Position numbers and translations under genes: made by a program
Assembly (NCBI RefSeq): GCF_051401765.1
Contig: NW_027480423.1
Coordinates: 2,108,001-2,172,000 of the forward strand
Origin: Calliopsis andreniformis
Taxonomy: Eukaryota; Arthropoda; Insecta; Hymenoptera; Andrenidae
Reading direction: 5' to 3'
DNA length: 64,000 nt
Shown: positions 22,506 through 35,117 of the stretch, piece by piece
Layout: the number at the start of each line of letters is the position of its first letter
Position numbering within the stretch: the stretch's first letter is position 1
The notes under the pieces: generated by a model
Databases searched by the model: none
What the model saw: the letters and a program-made list of their open reading frames with translations, nothing else
What the model was told of the DNA's origin: nothing

Positions 22506-23945
22506 TCCCGGGAAACCTAGGCTTCACTCTAGGGCGTTGCTCCACCAGATCGAATAGTTAGGGCCTCAGAAGTCAGCGCCCGATGCACAAAATGCAAAAT
22601 AAATACAACAGCTTTTCATTGTATAAAACGAATAACTGCAACCAGTGTGAAAGTACTGGTCATTTCTACGTTCCGGGCAACCTAGGCTTCACTCTAGGGC
22701 GTTTCTCCACCAGATCGAATAGTTAGGGCCTTAGAAGTCAACGCCAGAAGCATAAAATACAATAAAGATGCAACAGTTTTTCCATCGTTCAACAGGAATA
22801 ACTGCAAACAGTGTGAAAGTACTGGTCATTTCTACGTTCCGGGTAACCTAGGTTTCACTCTAGGGCGTTGCTCCACCAGATAGAATAGCTAGGGACTTAT
22901 AATTCAATTCCAGAAGAATAAAATACAATACAAGTACAACAGTTTTTCCATCGTATAAAATGTGTATTTGCAAAAATTGTGACAGTAATGGTCATTTCTA
23001 CGTCCGGGAAACCTATGCGACACTCAAGGGCATTGCTCCACCACATCTAATAACTACGGCCTTAGGAGTCAACGCCAGATGCATAAAATACGATATAAAT
23101 ACAACAGCTTTTCCATCGTATAAAACGAATAATGGCAACCAGTGTGAAAGTACTGGTCATTTCTACGTTCCGGGCAACCTAGGCTTCACTCTAGGGCGTT
23201 GCTCGACCAGATAGAATAGTTAGGGCCTTAGAAGTCAACGCCAGAAGCATAAAATACAATAAGGATGCAACAGTTTTTCCATCGTACAACAGGAGTAACT
23301 GCAAACAGTGTGAAAGTACTGGTTATTTCTACGTTCCTGGTAACCTAGGTTTCACTCTAGGGCGTTGCTCCACCAGATCGAATAGCTAGGTCCTTAGAAG
23401 TCAACGCCCCAAGTATAAAATACAAAAAAATAGAACAGTTGTTCCATTGTATAAAACGAATAACTGCAACCAGTGTCAAAGTACTGGTCATTTCTACGTT
23501 CCGGGCAACCTAGGCTTCACTGTAGGGCGTTGCTCCACCAAATCTAATAGTTAGGGCCTTAGAAGTCAACGCCCGAAGCATAAAATACAATATAAGTACA
23601 ACAGTTTTTCCATCGTATAAAATGAATGATGGCGAACATTGTGAAAGTAATGGTCATTTCTACGTTCCGGGCAACCTAGGCTTGACCCTAGGGCGTTGTT
23701 CCGCCAGTTGGAATAGTTAGGGCCAAAGTAGTCAACACCAGAAGCATAAAATACGATACAAATACAACAGCTTTTCCATCGTAGAAAACGAATTATTGCA
23801 GACATTGTGAAAGTAATGGCCGTTTCTACGTTCCGAGAAACCTAGGCTTCACTCTAGGGCGTTGCTCCACCAGATCGAATAGTTAGGGCCTTAGAAGTGA
23901 ACGCCAGAAGCATAAAATACAATAAAGATGCAACAGTTTTTCCAT
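22506..23945. repeat. Partial reprise of P, then a C1 segment (displacement 7293)
   Basis: 22545-22880 repeats the middle of P (GGGCCTCAGAAGTCAGCGCC, TCTAGGGCGTTTCTCC). From about 22733 to 23945 the sequence follows 15440-16652 at displacement 7293 (44 monomers), through GTGTATTTGCAAAAATTGTG and GGGCCAAAGTAGTCAACACC. The match ends where CATCGTACGACAGG replaces CATCATACAACAGG. Confidence 0.8.
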
Positions 23946-26365
23946 CGTACGACAGGAATAACTGCAAACAGTGAGAAAGTACTGGTCATTTCTAGGTTCC
24001 GGGTAACCTAGGTTTCACTATTGGGCGTTGCTCCACCAGATCGAATAGCTAGGGCCTTAGAAGTTAACGCCTGAAGCATAAAATACAAAAAAATAGAACA
24101 GTTTTTCCATGTGTAAAACGAATAATTGCTACCAGTGTGAACGTTATGGTCATTTCTACGTTCCGGGCAACCTAGGCTTCACTCTAGGGCGTTGCTCCAC
24201 CAGATCGAATAGTTAGGGCCAAAGTAGTCAACACCAGAAGCATAAAATACGATACAAATACAACAGCTTTTCCATCGTAGAAAACGAATTATTGCAGACA
24301 TTGTGAAAGTAATGGCCGTTTCTACGTTCCGAGAAACCTAGGCTTCACTCTAGGGCGTTGCTCCACCAGATCGAATAGTTAGGGCCTTAGAAGTCAACGC
24401 CAGAAGCATAAAATACAATAAAGATGCAACAGTTTTTCCATCATACAACAGGAATAACTGCAAACAGTGTGAAAGTACTGGTCATTTCTACGTTCCGGGT
24501 AACCTAGGTTTCACTCTAGGGCGTTGGTCCACCAGATAGAATAGCTAGGGACTTATAATTCAACGCCAGAAGAATAAAATACAATACAAGTACAACAGTT
24601 TTTCGATCGTATAAAATGTATATTTGCAAAAATTGTGAAAGTAATAGTCATTTCTACGTTCCGGGCAACCTATGCGGCCCTCAAGGGCGTTGCTCCACCA
24701 CATCTAATAGCTACGGCCTTAGGAGTCAACGCCAGATGCATAAAATACGATATAAATACAACAGCTTTTCCATCGTATAAAGCGAATAATGGTAACCAGT
24801 GTGAAAGTTATGTCCATTTCTACGTTCCAGTCAACCTAGGCTTCAGTCAAGGACGTTGATCCACCAGATCGAATAGTTAGGGCCTATGAGGTCAACGCCA
24901 GAAGCATAAAATACAATAAAGGTGCAACAGTTTTTCCATCGTATAACAGGAATAATTGCAACCAGTGTGAAGGTAATGGTATGTTCTACGTTCCGGGCAA
25001 CCTAGGCTTCACTCTAGGGCAGTGCTCCACCAGATCAAATAGTTAGGGCCTAAGAAGTCAACGCCAGTAGCATAAATTACAATATAAGTACAACAGGTTT
25101 TCCATCGTATATAATGTATATTTGCAAACCGTGTGGAAGTAATGGTCACTTCTACGTTCCGGGCAACCTAGGCTTCACTCTAGGGAGTTGCTCCACCAGA
25201 TGGGATTGCTAGGGACTTAGAATTCAATGCCAGAAGCATAAAATTCAATATAAATATAACAGCTTTTCCATCGTATAGAACGAATAATAGCAACCAGGTG
25301 TGAAAGTTATGGTCATTTCTGCTTCCCGGGCAACCTGGGCTTCACTCTAGGGCGTTGCTCCACCAGATCGAATAGTTAGGACCTTAGAAGGCAACGCCCG
25401 CAGCATAAAATGAAAAATAAATAGAACAGTTGTTCCATTCTATAAAACGAATAACTGCAACCAGTGTCAAAGTACTGGTCATTTCTACGTTCCGGGCAAC
25501 CTAGGCTTCACTCTAGGGAGTTGCTCCACCAGATCGAATAGTTAGGGCCTTAGAAGTCAACGCCCGAAGCATAAAATGCAAAATAAAAAGAGCAGTTTTT
25601 CCACTGTATAAAACGAATAACTGCAACCAGTGTGAAAGTACTGGTCATTTCTACGTTCCGGGTAATCTAGGCTTCACTCTAGTGCGTTGCTCCACCAGAT
25701 CGAATAGCTAGGGACTTAGAATTCAACGCCAGAAGGATAAAATACAATATAAGTACAACAGTTTTTCCATCGCATAAAATGAATAATTGCAGACATTGTG
25801 AAAGTAATGGTCATTTCTACGTTCCGGTCAACCTAGGCGTCACTCTAGGGCGTTGCTCCACCACATCTGATAGCTACGGCCTTAGAAGTCAACGCCAGGA
25901 GCATAAAATACAATATAAATACAACATCTTTTCCATCGTATAAAATGTATAATTGCAAACAGTGTGAAAGTAATGGTCATTTCTACGTTCCGGAAAACCT
26001 AGGCGTCACTCTAGGGCGTTGCTCCACCATATCTAGTAGCTACGGCCTTAGAAGTCAACGCCAGAAGCACAAAATACAATAAAAATGCAGCAGTCTTTCC
26101 ATCGTATAGCATGACTAATTGCAACCAGTGCGAAAGTAATGCTCATATCGACATTTCGGGCATCCTAGACTTAACTCTGAGGCGTTGCCCCACCAGATCG
26201 AAGAGTTAGGGCCATAGAAGTCAACGCCAGGTGCATAAACTACAAAATAAATACAACTGTCTTTCCATCGTATAAAACGAATAATTGCAACCTTTGTGAT
26301 GGTTATGGACATATCTACGTTCCGGGCAACCTAGGCTTCACTGTAGGGCGTTGCTCCACCAAATC
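23864..26365. repeat. Block D, copy 1 (15 monomers)
   Basis: About 2.5 kb that recurs at 32486-34987 at displacement 8622 (52 monomers); for example 24635 equals 33257 and 26115 equals 34737. It contains more diverged monomers than its neighbours: GGTATGTTCTACG, CAGTGCTCCACCAGATCAAA, CATCGTATATAATGTATATT, GAATAATAGCAACCAGGTGTG with an extra G, and a type U monomer at 26085-26205. A diverged version of part of this order lies at 61.9-62.95 kb. Confidence 0.88.
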
Positions 26366-28901
26366 GAATAGTTAGGGCCTTAGAAGCCAACGCCCGAAGC
26401 ATAAAATACAATATAAGTACAACAGTATTTCCATCGTATAAAATGAATGATTGCGAACATTGTGAAGGGAATGGTCATTTCTACGTTCCGGGCAACCTAG
26501 GTTTGACCCTAGGGCGTTGTTCCACCAGATGGAATAATTAGGGCCTAAGAAGTCAACGCCAGAAGCATAAAATACGATACAAATACAACAGCTTTTCCAT
26601 CGTAGAAAACGAATAATTGCAGGCATTGTGAAAGTAATGGTCGTTTCTACGTTCCGAGCAACCTAGGCTTCACTCGAGGGCGTTGCTCCACCAGACCGAA
26701 TAGTTAGGGCCTTAGAAGTCAACGCCAGAAGCATAAAATACAATAAAGATGCAACAGTTTTTCCGTCATACAACAGGAATAACTGCAAACAGTATGAAAG
26801 TACTGGTCATTTCTACTTCCCGGGAAACCTAGGCTTCACTCTAGGGCGTTGCTCCACCAGATCGAATAGTTAGGGCCTTAGAAGTCAACGCCAGAAGCAT
26901 AAAATACAATAAAGATGCAACAGTTTTTCCATCGTTCAACAGGAATAACTGCAAACAGTGTGAAAGTACTGGTCATTTCTACGTTCCGGGTAACCTAGGT
27001 TTCACTCTAGGGCGTTGCTCCACCAGATCGAATAGCTAGGTCCTTAGAAGTCAACGCCCCAAGTATAAAATACAAAAAAATAGAACAGTTGTTCCATTGT
27101 ATAAAACGAATAACTGCAACCAGTGTCAAAGTACTGGTCATTTCTACGTTCCGGGCAACCTAGGCTTCACTGTAGGGCGTTGCACCACCAAATCTAATAG
27201 TTAGGGCCTTAGAAGTCAACGCCCGAAGCATAAAATACAATATAAGTACAACAGTTTTTCCATCGTATAAAATGAATGATGGCGAACATTGTGAAAGTAA
27301 TGGTCATTTCTACGTTCCGGGCAACCTAGGCTTGACCCTAGGGCGTTGTTCCGCCAGATGGAATAGTTAGGGCCAAAGTAGTCAACACCAGAAGCATAAA
27401 ATACGATACAAATACAACAGCTTTTCCATCGTAGAAAACGAATTATTGCAGACATTGTGAAAGTAATGGCCGTTTCTACGTTCCGAGAAACCTAGGCTTC
27501 ACTCTAGGGCGTTGCTCCACCAGATCGAATAGTTAGGGCCTTAGAAGTGAACGACAGAAGCATAAAATACAATAAAGATGCAACAGTTTTTCCATCATAC
27601 AACAGGAATAACTGCAAACAGTGTCAAAGTACTGGTCATTTCTACGTTCCGGGCAACCTAGGCTTCACTGTAGGGCGCTGCTCCAACAAATCTAATAGTT
27701 AGGGCCTTAGAAGTCAACGCCAGAAGCATAAAATACGATATAAATACAACAGCTTTTCCATCGTACAAAACGAATAATGGTAACCAGTGTGAATGTTATG
27801 GTCATTTCTACGTTCCGGTCAACCTAGGCTTCACTCTAGGACGTTGGTCCACCAGATCGAATAGTTAGGGCCTTTAAAGTCAACGCCAGAAGCATAAATT
27901 ACAATAAAGATGCAACAGTTTTTCCATCATACAACAAGAATAACTGCAAACAGTGTGAAAGTACAGGTCATTTCTACGTTCCGGGTAACCTAGGTTTCGC
28001 TCTAGGGCGTTGCTCCACCAGATCGAATAGTTAGGGCCTTAGAAGTCAGCGCCCGAAGCATAAAATGCAAAATAAATAGAACAGTTTTTCATTGTATAAA
28101 ACGAATAACTGCAACCAGTGTGAAAGTACCGGTCATTTCTACGTTCCGGGCAACCTAGGCTTCACTCTAGGGCGTTGCTCCACCAGATCGAATAGTTAGG
28201 GCCTTAGAAGTCAACGCCAGAAGCATAAAATACAATAAAGATGCAACAGTTTTTCCGTCATACAACAGGAATAACTGCAAACAGTATGAAAGTACTGGTC
28301 ATTTCTACTTCCCGGGAAACCTAGGCTTCACTCTAGGGCGTTGCTCCACCAGATCGAATAGTTAGGGCCTCAGAAGTCAGCGCCCGATGCATAAAATGCA
28401 AAATAAATACAACAGCTTTTCATTGTATAAAACGAATAACTGCAACCAGTGTGAAAGTACTGGTCATTTCTACGTTCCGGGCAACCTAGGCTTCACTCTA
28501 GGGCGTTTCTCCACCAGATCGAATAGTTAGGGCCTTAGAAGTCAACGCCAGAAGCATAAAATACAATAAAGATGCAACAGTTTTTCCATCGTTCAACAGG
28601 AATAACTGCAAACAGTGTGAAAGTACTGGTCATTTCTACGTTCCGGGTAACCTAGGTTTCACTCTAGGGCGTTGCTCCACCAGATAGAATAGCTAGGGAC
28701 TTATAATTCAATTCCAGAAGAATAAAATACAATACAAGTACAACAGTTTTTCCATCGTATAAAATGTATATTTGCAAAAATTGTGACAGTAATGGTCATT
28801 TCTACGTCCGGGCAACCTATGCGACACTCAAGGGCATTGCTCCACCACATCTAATAACTACGGCCTTAGGAGTCAACGCCAGATGCATAAAATACGATAT
28901 A
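26366..28901. repeat. Mosaic segment assembled from earlier region C pieces
   Basis: Four consecutive matches are visible. 26366-27030 follows 14926-15590 (displacement 11440). 27036-27702 follows 16093-16759 (10943). 27702-27870 follows 17090-17258 (10612). 27871-28896 follows 17425-18450 (10446). The steps between the last three displacements are 331 and 166 bases, that is two and one monomers. This stretch is therefore the 16.1-18.45 kb order with whole monomers removed, and no partial monomers remain. Confidence 0.8.
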
Positions 28902-31407
28902 AATACAACAGCTTTTCCATCGCATAAAATGAACGATTGCGAACATTGTGAAAGTAATGGTCATTTCTACGTTCCGGGCAACCTACGCTTGACCCTAGGG
29001 CGTTGTTCCACCAGATGGAATAGTTAGGGCCTAAGAAGTCAACGCCAGAAGCATAAAATACGATACAAATACAACAGCTTTTCCATCGTAGAAAACGAAT
29101 AATTGCAAACAGTGTGAAAGTAATGGTCATTTCTACGTTCCGGGGAACCTAGGCGTCACTCTAGGGCGTTGCTCCACCATGTCTAGTAGCTACGGCCTTA
29201 GAAGTCAACGCCAGAAGCACAAAATAGAATAAAAATGCAGCATTTTTTCCATCGTACAGCATGGCTAATTGCAACCAGTGCGAAAGTAACGCTCATATCG
29301 ATATTTCGGGCAATCTAGACTTAACTCTGAGGCGTTGCTCCACCAGATCGAAGAGTTAGGGCCTTAGAAGTCAACGCCAGGAGAATAAACTACAAAATAA
29401 ATACAACAGTCTTTCCATCGTATAAAACGAATAATTGCAACCTGTGCGATGGTTATGGACATATCTACGTTCCGGGCAACCTAGGCTTCACTGTGGGGCG
29501 TTGCTCCACCAAATCGAATAGTTAGGGCCTTAGAAGCCAACGCCCGAAGCATAAAATACAATATAAGTACAACAGTATTTCCATCGTATAAAATGAATGA
29601 TTGCGAACATTGTGAAGGTAATGGTCATTTCTACGTTCCGGGCAACCTAGGTTTGACCCTAGGGCGTTGTTCCACCAGATGGAATAGTTAGGGCCTAAGA
29701 AGTCAACGCCAGAAGCATAAAATACGATACAAATACAACAGCTTTTCCATCGTAGAAAACGAATAATTGCAGGCATTGTGAAAGTAATGGTCGTTTCTAC
29801 GTTCCGAGCAACCTAGGCTTCACTCGAGGGCGTTGCTCCACCAGACCGAATAGTTAGGGCCTTAGAAGTCAACGCCAGAAGCATAAAATACAATAAGGAT
29901 GCAACAGTTTTTCCGTCATACAACAGGAATAACTGCAAACAGTATGAAAGTACTGGTCATTTCTACTTCCCGGGAAACCTAGGCTTCACTCTAGGGCGTT
30001 GCTCCACCAGATCGAATAGTTAGGGCCTCAGAAGTCAGCGCCCGATGCATAAAATGCAAAATAAATACAACAGCTTTTCATTGTATAAAACGAATAACTG
30101 CAACCAGTGTGAAAGTACTGGTCATTTCTACGTTCCGGGCAACCTAGGCTTCACTCTAGGGCGTTTCTCCACCAGATCGAATAGTTAGGACCTTAGAAGT
30201 CAACGCCAGAAGCATAAAATACAATAAAGATGCAACAGTTTTTCCATCGTTCAACAGGAATAACTGCAAACAGTGTGAAAGTACTGGTCATTTCTACGTT
30301 CCGGGTAACCTAGGTTTCACTCTAGGGCGTTGCTCCACCAGATAGAATAGCTAGGGACTTATAATTCAATTCCAGAAGAATAAAATACAATACAAGTACA
30401 ACAGTTTTTCCATCGTATAAAATGTGTATTTGCAAAAATTGTGACAGTAATGGTCATTTCTACGTCCGGGCAACCTATGCGACACTCAAGGGCATTGCTC
30501 CACCACATCTAATAACTACGGCCTTAGGAGTCAACGCCAGATGCATAAAATACGATATAAATACAACAGCTTTTCCATCGTATAAAACGAATAATGGCAA
30601 CCAGTGTGAAAGTACTGGTCATTTCTACGTTCCGGGCAACCTAGGCTTCACTCTAGGGCGTTGCTCGACCAGATAGAATAGTTAGGGCCTTAGAAGTCAA
30701 TGCCAGAAGCATAAAATACAATAAGGATGCAACAGTTTTTCCATCGTACAACAGGAGTAACTGCAAACAGTGTGAAAGTACTGGTTATTTCTACGTTCCT
30801 GGTAACCTAGGTTTCACTCTAGGGCGTTGCTCCACCAGATCGAATAGCTAGGTCCTTAGAAGTCAACGCCCCAAGTATAAAATACAAAAAAATAGAACAG
30901 TTGTTCCATTGTATAAAACGAATAACTGCAACCAGTGTCAAAGTACTGGTCATTTCTACGTTCCGGGCAACCTAGGCTTCACTGTAGGGCGTTGCTCCAC
31001 CAAATCTAATAGTTAGGGCCTTAGAAGTCAACGCCCGAAGCATAAAATACAATATAAGTACAACAGTTTTTCCATCGTATAAAATGAATGATGGCGAACA
31101 TTGTGAAAGTAATGGTCATTTCTACGTTCCGGGCAACCTAGGCTTGACCCTAGGGCGTTGTTCCGCCAGATGGAATAGTTAGGGCCAAAGTAGTCAACAC
31201 CAGAAGCATAAAATACGATACAAATACAACAGCTTTTCCATCGTAGAAAACGAATTATTGCAGACATTGTGAAAGTAATGGCCGTTTCTACGTTCCGAGA
31301 AACCTAGGCTTCACTCTAGGGCGTTGCTCCACCAGATCGAATAGTTAGGGCCTTAGAAGTGAACGCCAGAAGCATAAAATACAATAAAGATGCAACAGTT
31401 TTTCCAT
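28902..31407. repeat. Block F: copy of 21440-23945 (displacement 7462, 45 monomers)
   Basis: A continuous 15-monomer match: 22060 equals 29522, 22960 equals 30422 and 23566 equals 31028. It includes the type U monomer near 29230 and the GGGCCAAAGTAGTCAACACC monomer near 31183. Only scattered substitutions are seen, such as GGGCCTTAG to GGACCTTAG near 30189. It joins on the left inside a module R monomer, where ATAAATACAACAG continues into CTTTTCCATCGCATAAAATG. Confidence 0.85.
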
Positions 31408-32485
31408 CATACAACAGGAATAACTGCAAACAGTGTCAAAGTACTGGTCATTTCTACGTTCCGGGCAACCTAGGCTTCACTGTAGGGCGTTGCTCCAACA
31501 AATCTAATAGTTAGGGCCTTAGAAGTCAACGCCCGAAGCAAAAAATACAATATAAGTACAACAGTTTTTCCATCGTATAAAATGAATGATGGCGAACATT
31601 GTGAAAGTAATGGTCATTTCTACTTCCCGGGCAACCTAGGCTTCACTCTAGGGCGTTGCTCCACCATATCGAATAGTTAGGGCCTTAGAAGTCAGCGCCC
31701 GAAGCATAAAATGCAAAATAAATAGAACAGTTGTTCCATTGTATAAAACGAATAACTGCAACCAGTGTGAAAGTACTGGTCATTTCTACGTCCCGGCAAC
31801 CTAGGCTCCACCCTAGGGCGTTGTTCCACCAGATCGAATAGTTAGGGCCTAAGAAGTCAACGCCAGAAGCATAAAATACGATATAAATACAACAGCTTTT
31901 CCATCGTACAAAACGAATAATGGTAACCAGTGTGAATGTTATGGTCATTTCTACGTTCCGGTCAACCTAGGCTTCACTCTAGGACGTTGGTCCACCAGAT
32001 CGAATAGTTAGGGCCTATGAAGTCAACGCCAGAAGCATAAAATACGATACAAATACAACAGCGTTTCCATCGTAGAAGACGGATAATGGCAACCAGTGTG
32101 AAAGTTATGGTCATTTCTACGTTCCGAGCAACCTAGGCTTTACTCTAGGCCGTTGCTCCACCAGATCGAATAGTTAGGGCCTTTGAAGTCAACGCCAGAA
32201 GCATAAATTACAATAAAGATGCAACAGTTTTTCCATCATACAACAAGAATAACTGCAAACAGTGTGAAAGTACATGTCATTTCTACGTTCCGGGTAACCT
32301 AGGTTTCGCTCTAGGGCGTTGCTCCGCCAGATCGAATAGTTAGGGCCTTAGAAGTCAGCGCCCGAAGCATAAAATGCAAAATAAATAGAACAGTTTTTCA
32401 TTGTATAAAACGAATAACTGCAACCGGTGTGAAAGTACTGGTCATTTCTACGTTCCGGGCAACCTAGGCTTCACTCAAGGGCGTT
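31408..32485. repeat. Copy of 16653-17665 plus a short link
   Basis: Follows 16653-17665 at displacement 14755 (89 monomers), including the extra monomer of the enlarged C1 form and CCCGGCAACCTAGGCTCC. At about 32420 it changes to GCAACCGGTGTGAAAG and CACTCAAGGGCG, a monomer seen near 14350-14420, and then enters block D. Confidence 0.8.
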
Positions 32486-34987
32486 GCTCCACCAGATCGA
32501 ATAGTTAGGGCCTTAGAAGTCAACGCCAGAAGCATAAAATACAATAAAGATGCAACAGTTTTTCCATCGTACGACAGGAATAACTGCAAACAGTGAGAAA
32601 GTACTGGTCATTTCTAGGTTCCGGGTAACCTAGGTTTCACTATTGGGCGTTGCTCCACCAGATCGAATAGCTAGGGCCTTAGAAGTTAACGCCTGAAGCA
32701 TAAAATACAAAAAAATAGAACAGTTTTTCCATGTGTAAAACGAATAATTGCTACCAGTGTGAACGTTATGGTCATTTCTACGTTCCGGGCAACCTAGGCT
32801 TCACTCTAGGGCGTTGCTCCACCAGATCGAATAGTTAGGGCCAAAGTAGTCAACACCAGAAGCATAAAATACGATACAAATACAACAGCTTTTCCATCGT
32901 AGAAAACGAATTATTGCAGACATTGTGAAAGTAATGGCCGTTTCTACGTTCCGAGAAACCTAGGCTTCACTCTAGGGCGTTGCTCCACCAGATCGAATAG
33001 TTAGGGCCTTAGAAGTCAACGCCAGAAGCATAAAATACAATAAAGATGCAACAGTTTTTCCATCATACAACAGGAATAACTGCAAACAGTGTGAAAGTAC
33101 TGGTCATTTCTACGTTCCGGGTAACCTAGGTTTCACTCTAGGGCGTTGGTCCACCAGATAGAATAGCTAGGGACTTATAATTCAACGCCAGAAGAATAAA
33201 ATACAATACAAGTACAACAGTTTTTCGATCGTATAAAATGTATATTTGCAAAAATTGTGAAAGTAATAGTCATTTCTACGTTCCGGGCAACCTATGCGAC
33301 CCTCAAGGGCGTTGCTCCACCACATCTAATAGCTACGGCCTTAGGAGTCAACGCCAGATGCATAAAATACGATATAAATACAACAGCTTTTCCATCGTAT
33401 AAAGCGAATAATGGTAACCAGTGTGAAAGTTATGTCCATTTCTACGTTCCAGTCAACCTAGGCTTCAGTCAAGGACGTTGATCCACCAGATCGAATAGTT
33501 AGGGCCTATGAGGTCAACGCCAGAAGCATAAAATACAATAAAGGTGCAACAGTTTTTCCATCGTATAACAGGAATAATTGCAACCAGTGTGAAGGTAATG
33601 GTATGTTCTACGTTCCGGGCAACCTAGGCTTCACTCTAGGGCAGTGCTCCACCAGATCAAATAGTTAGGGCCTAAGAAGTCAACGCCAGTAGCATAAATT
33701 ACAATATAAGTACAACAGGTTTTCCATCGTATATAATGTATATTTGCAAACAGTGTGGAAGTAATGGTCACTTCTACGTTCCGGGCAACCTAGGCTTCAC
33801 TCTAGGGAGTTGCTCCACCAGATGGGATTGCTAGGGACTTAGAATTCAATGCCAGAAGCATAAAATTCAATATAAATATAACAGCTTTTCCATCGTATAG
33901 AACGAATAATAGCAACCAGGTGTGAAAGTTATGGTCATTTCTGCTTCCCGGGCAACCTGGGCTTCACTCTAGGGCGTTGCTCCACCAGATCGAATAGTTA
34001 GGACCTTAGAAGGCAACGCCCGCAGCATAAAATGAAAAATAAATAGAACAGTTGTTCCATTCTATAAAACGAATAACTGCAACCAGTGGCAAAGTACTGG
34101 TCATTTCTACGTTCCGGGCAACCTAGGCTTCACTCTAGGGAGTTGCTCCACCAGATCGAATAGTTAGGGCCTTAGAAGTCAACGCCCGAAGCATAAAATG
34201 CAAAATAAAAAGAGCAGTTTTTCCACTGTATAAAACGAATAACTGCAACCAGTGTGAAAGTACTGGTCATTTCTACGTTCCGGGTAATCTAGGCTTCACT
34301 CTAGTGCGTTGCTCCACCAGATCGAATAGCTAGGGACTTAGAATTCAACGCCAGAAGGATAAAATACAATATAAGTACAACAGTTTTTCCATCGCATAAA
34401 ATGAATAATTGCTGACATTGTGAAAGTAATGGTCATTTCTACGTTCCGGTCAACCTAGGCGTCACTCTAGGGCGTTGCTCCACCACATCTGATAGCTACG
34501 GCCTTAGAAGTCAACGCCAGGAGCATAAAATACAATATAAATACAACATCTTTTCCATCGTATAAAATGTATAATTGCAAACAGTGTGAAAGTAATGGTC
34601 ATTTCTACGTTCCGGAAAACCTAGGCGTCACTCTAGGGCGTTGCTCCACCATATCTAGTAGCTACGGCCTTAGAAGTCAACGCCAGAAGCACAAAATACA
34701 ATAAAAATGCAGCAGTCTTTCCATCGTATAGCATGACTAATTGCAACCAGTGCGAAAGTAATGCTCATATCGACATTTCGGGCATCCTAGACTTAACTCT
34801 GAGGCGTTGCCCCACCAGATCGAAGAGTTAGGGCCATAGAAGTCAACGCCAGGTGCATAAACTACAAAATAAATACAACTGTCTTTCCATCGTATAAAAC
34901 GAATAATTGCAACCTTTGTGATGGTTATGGACATATCTACGTTCCCGGCAACCTAGGCTTCACTGTAGGGCGTTGCTCCACCAAATC
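32486..34987. repeat. Block D, copy 2 (15 monomers)
   Basis: Nearly identical to 23864-26365. Visible changes are few: TGCGGCCC to TGCGACCC near 33297, AACCGTGTGG to AACAGTGTGG near 33752, TTGCAGAC to TTGCTGAC near 34412, and CCGGGCAACC to CCCGGCAACC near 34946. The match ends where CCACCAAATCG becomes CCACCAAATCT. Confidence 0.88.
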
Positions 34988-35117
34988 TAATAGTTAGGGC
35001 CTTAGAAGTCAGCGCCCGAAGCATAAAATGCAAAATAAATAGAACAGTTGTTCCATTGTATAAAACGAATAACTGCAACCAGTGTGAAAGTACTGGTCAT
35101 TTCTACGTTCCGGCAAC
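34988..35117. repeat. C-type monomer leading to the region C / HOR-G junction
   Basis: Begins like the C1 monomer at 13270 (CAGCGCCCGAAGCATAAAAT, GTTGTTCCATTGTATAAAAC) and reads into CCGGCAACCTAGGCTCCACC. Between about 35113 and 35152 it becomes the first HOR-G monomer, since GATGGAATAG and TACTATATAAGTAC are G words. The junction monomer is a chimera of the two families. Confidence 0.75.
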
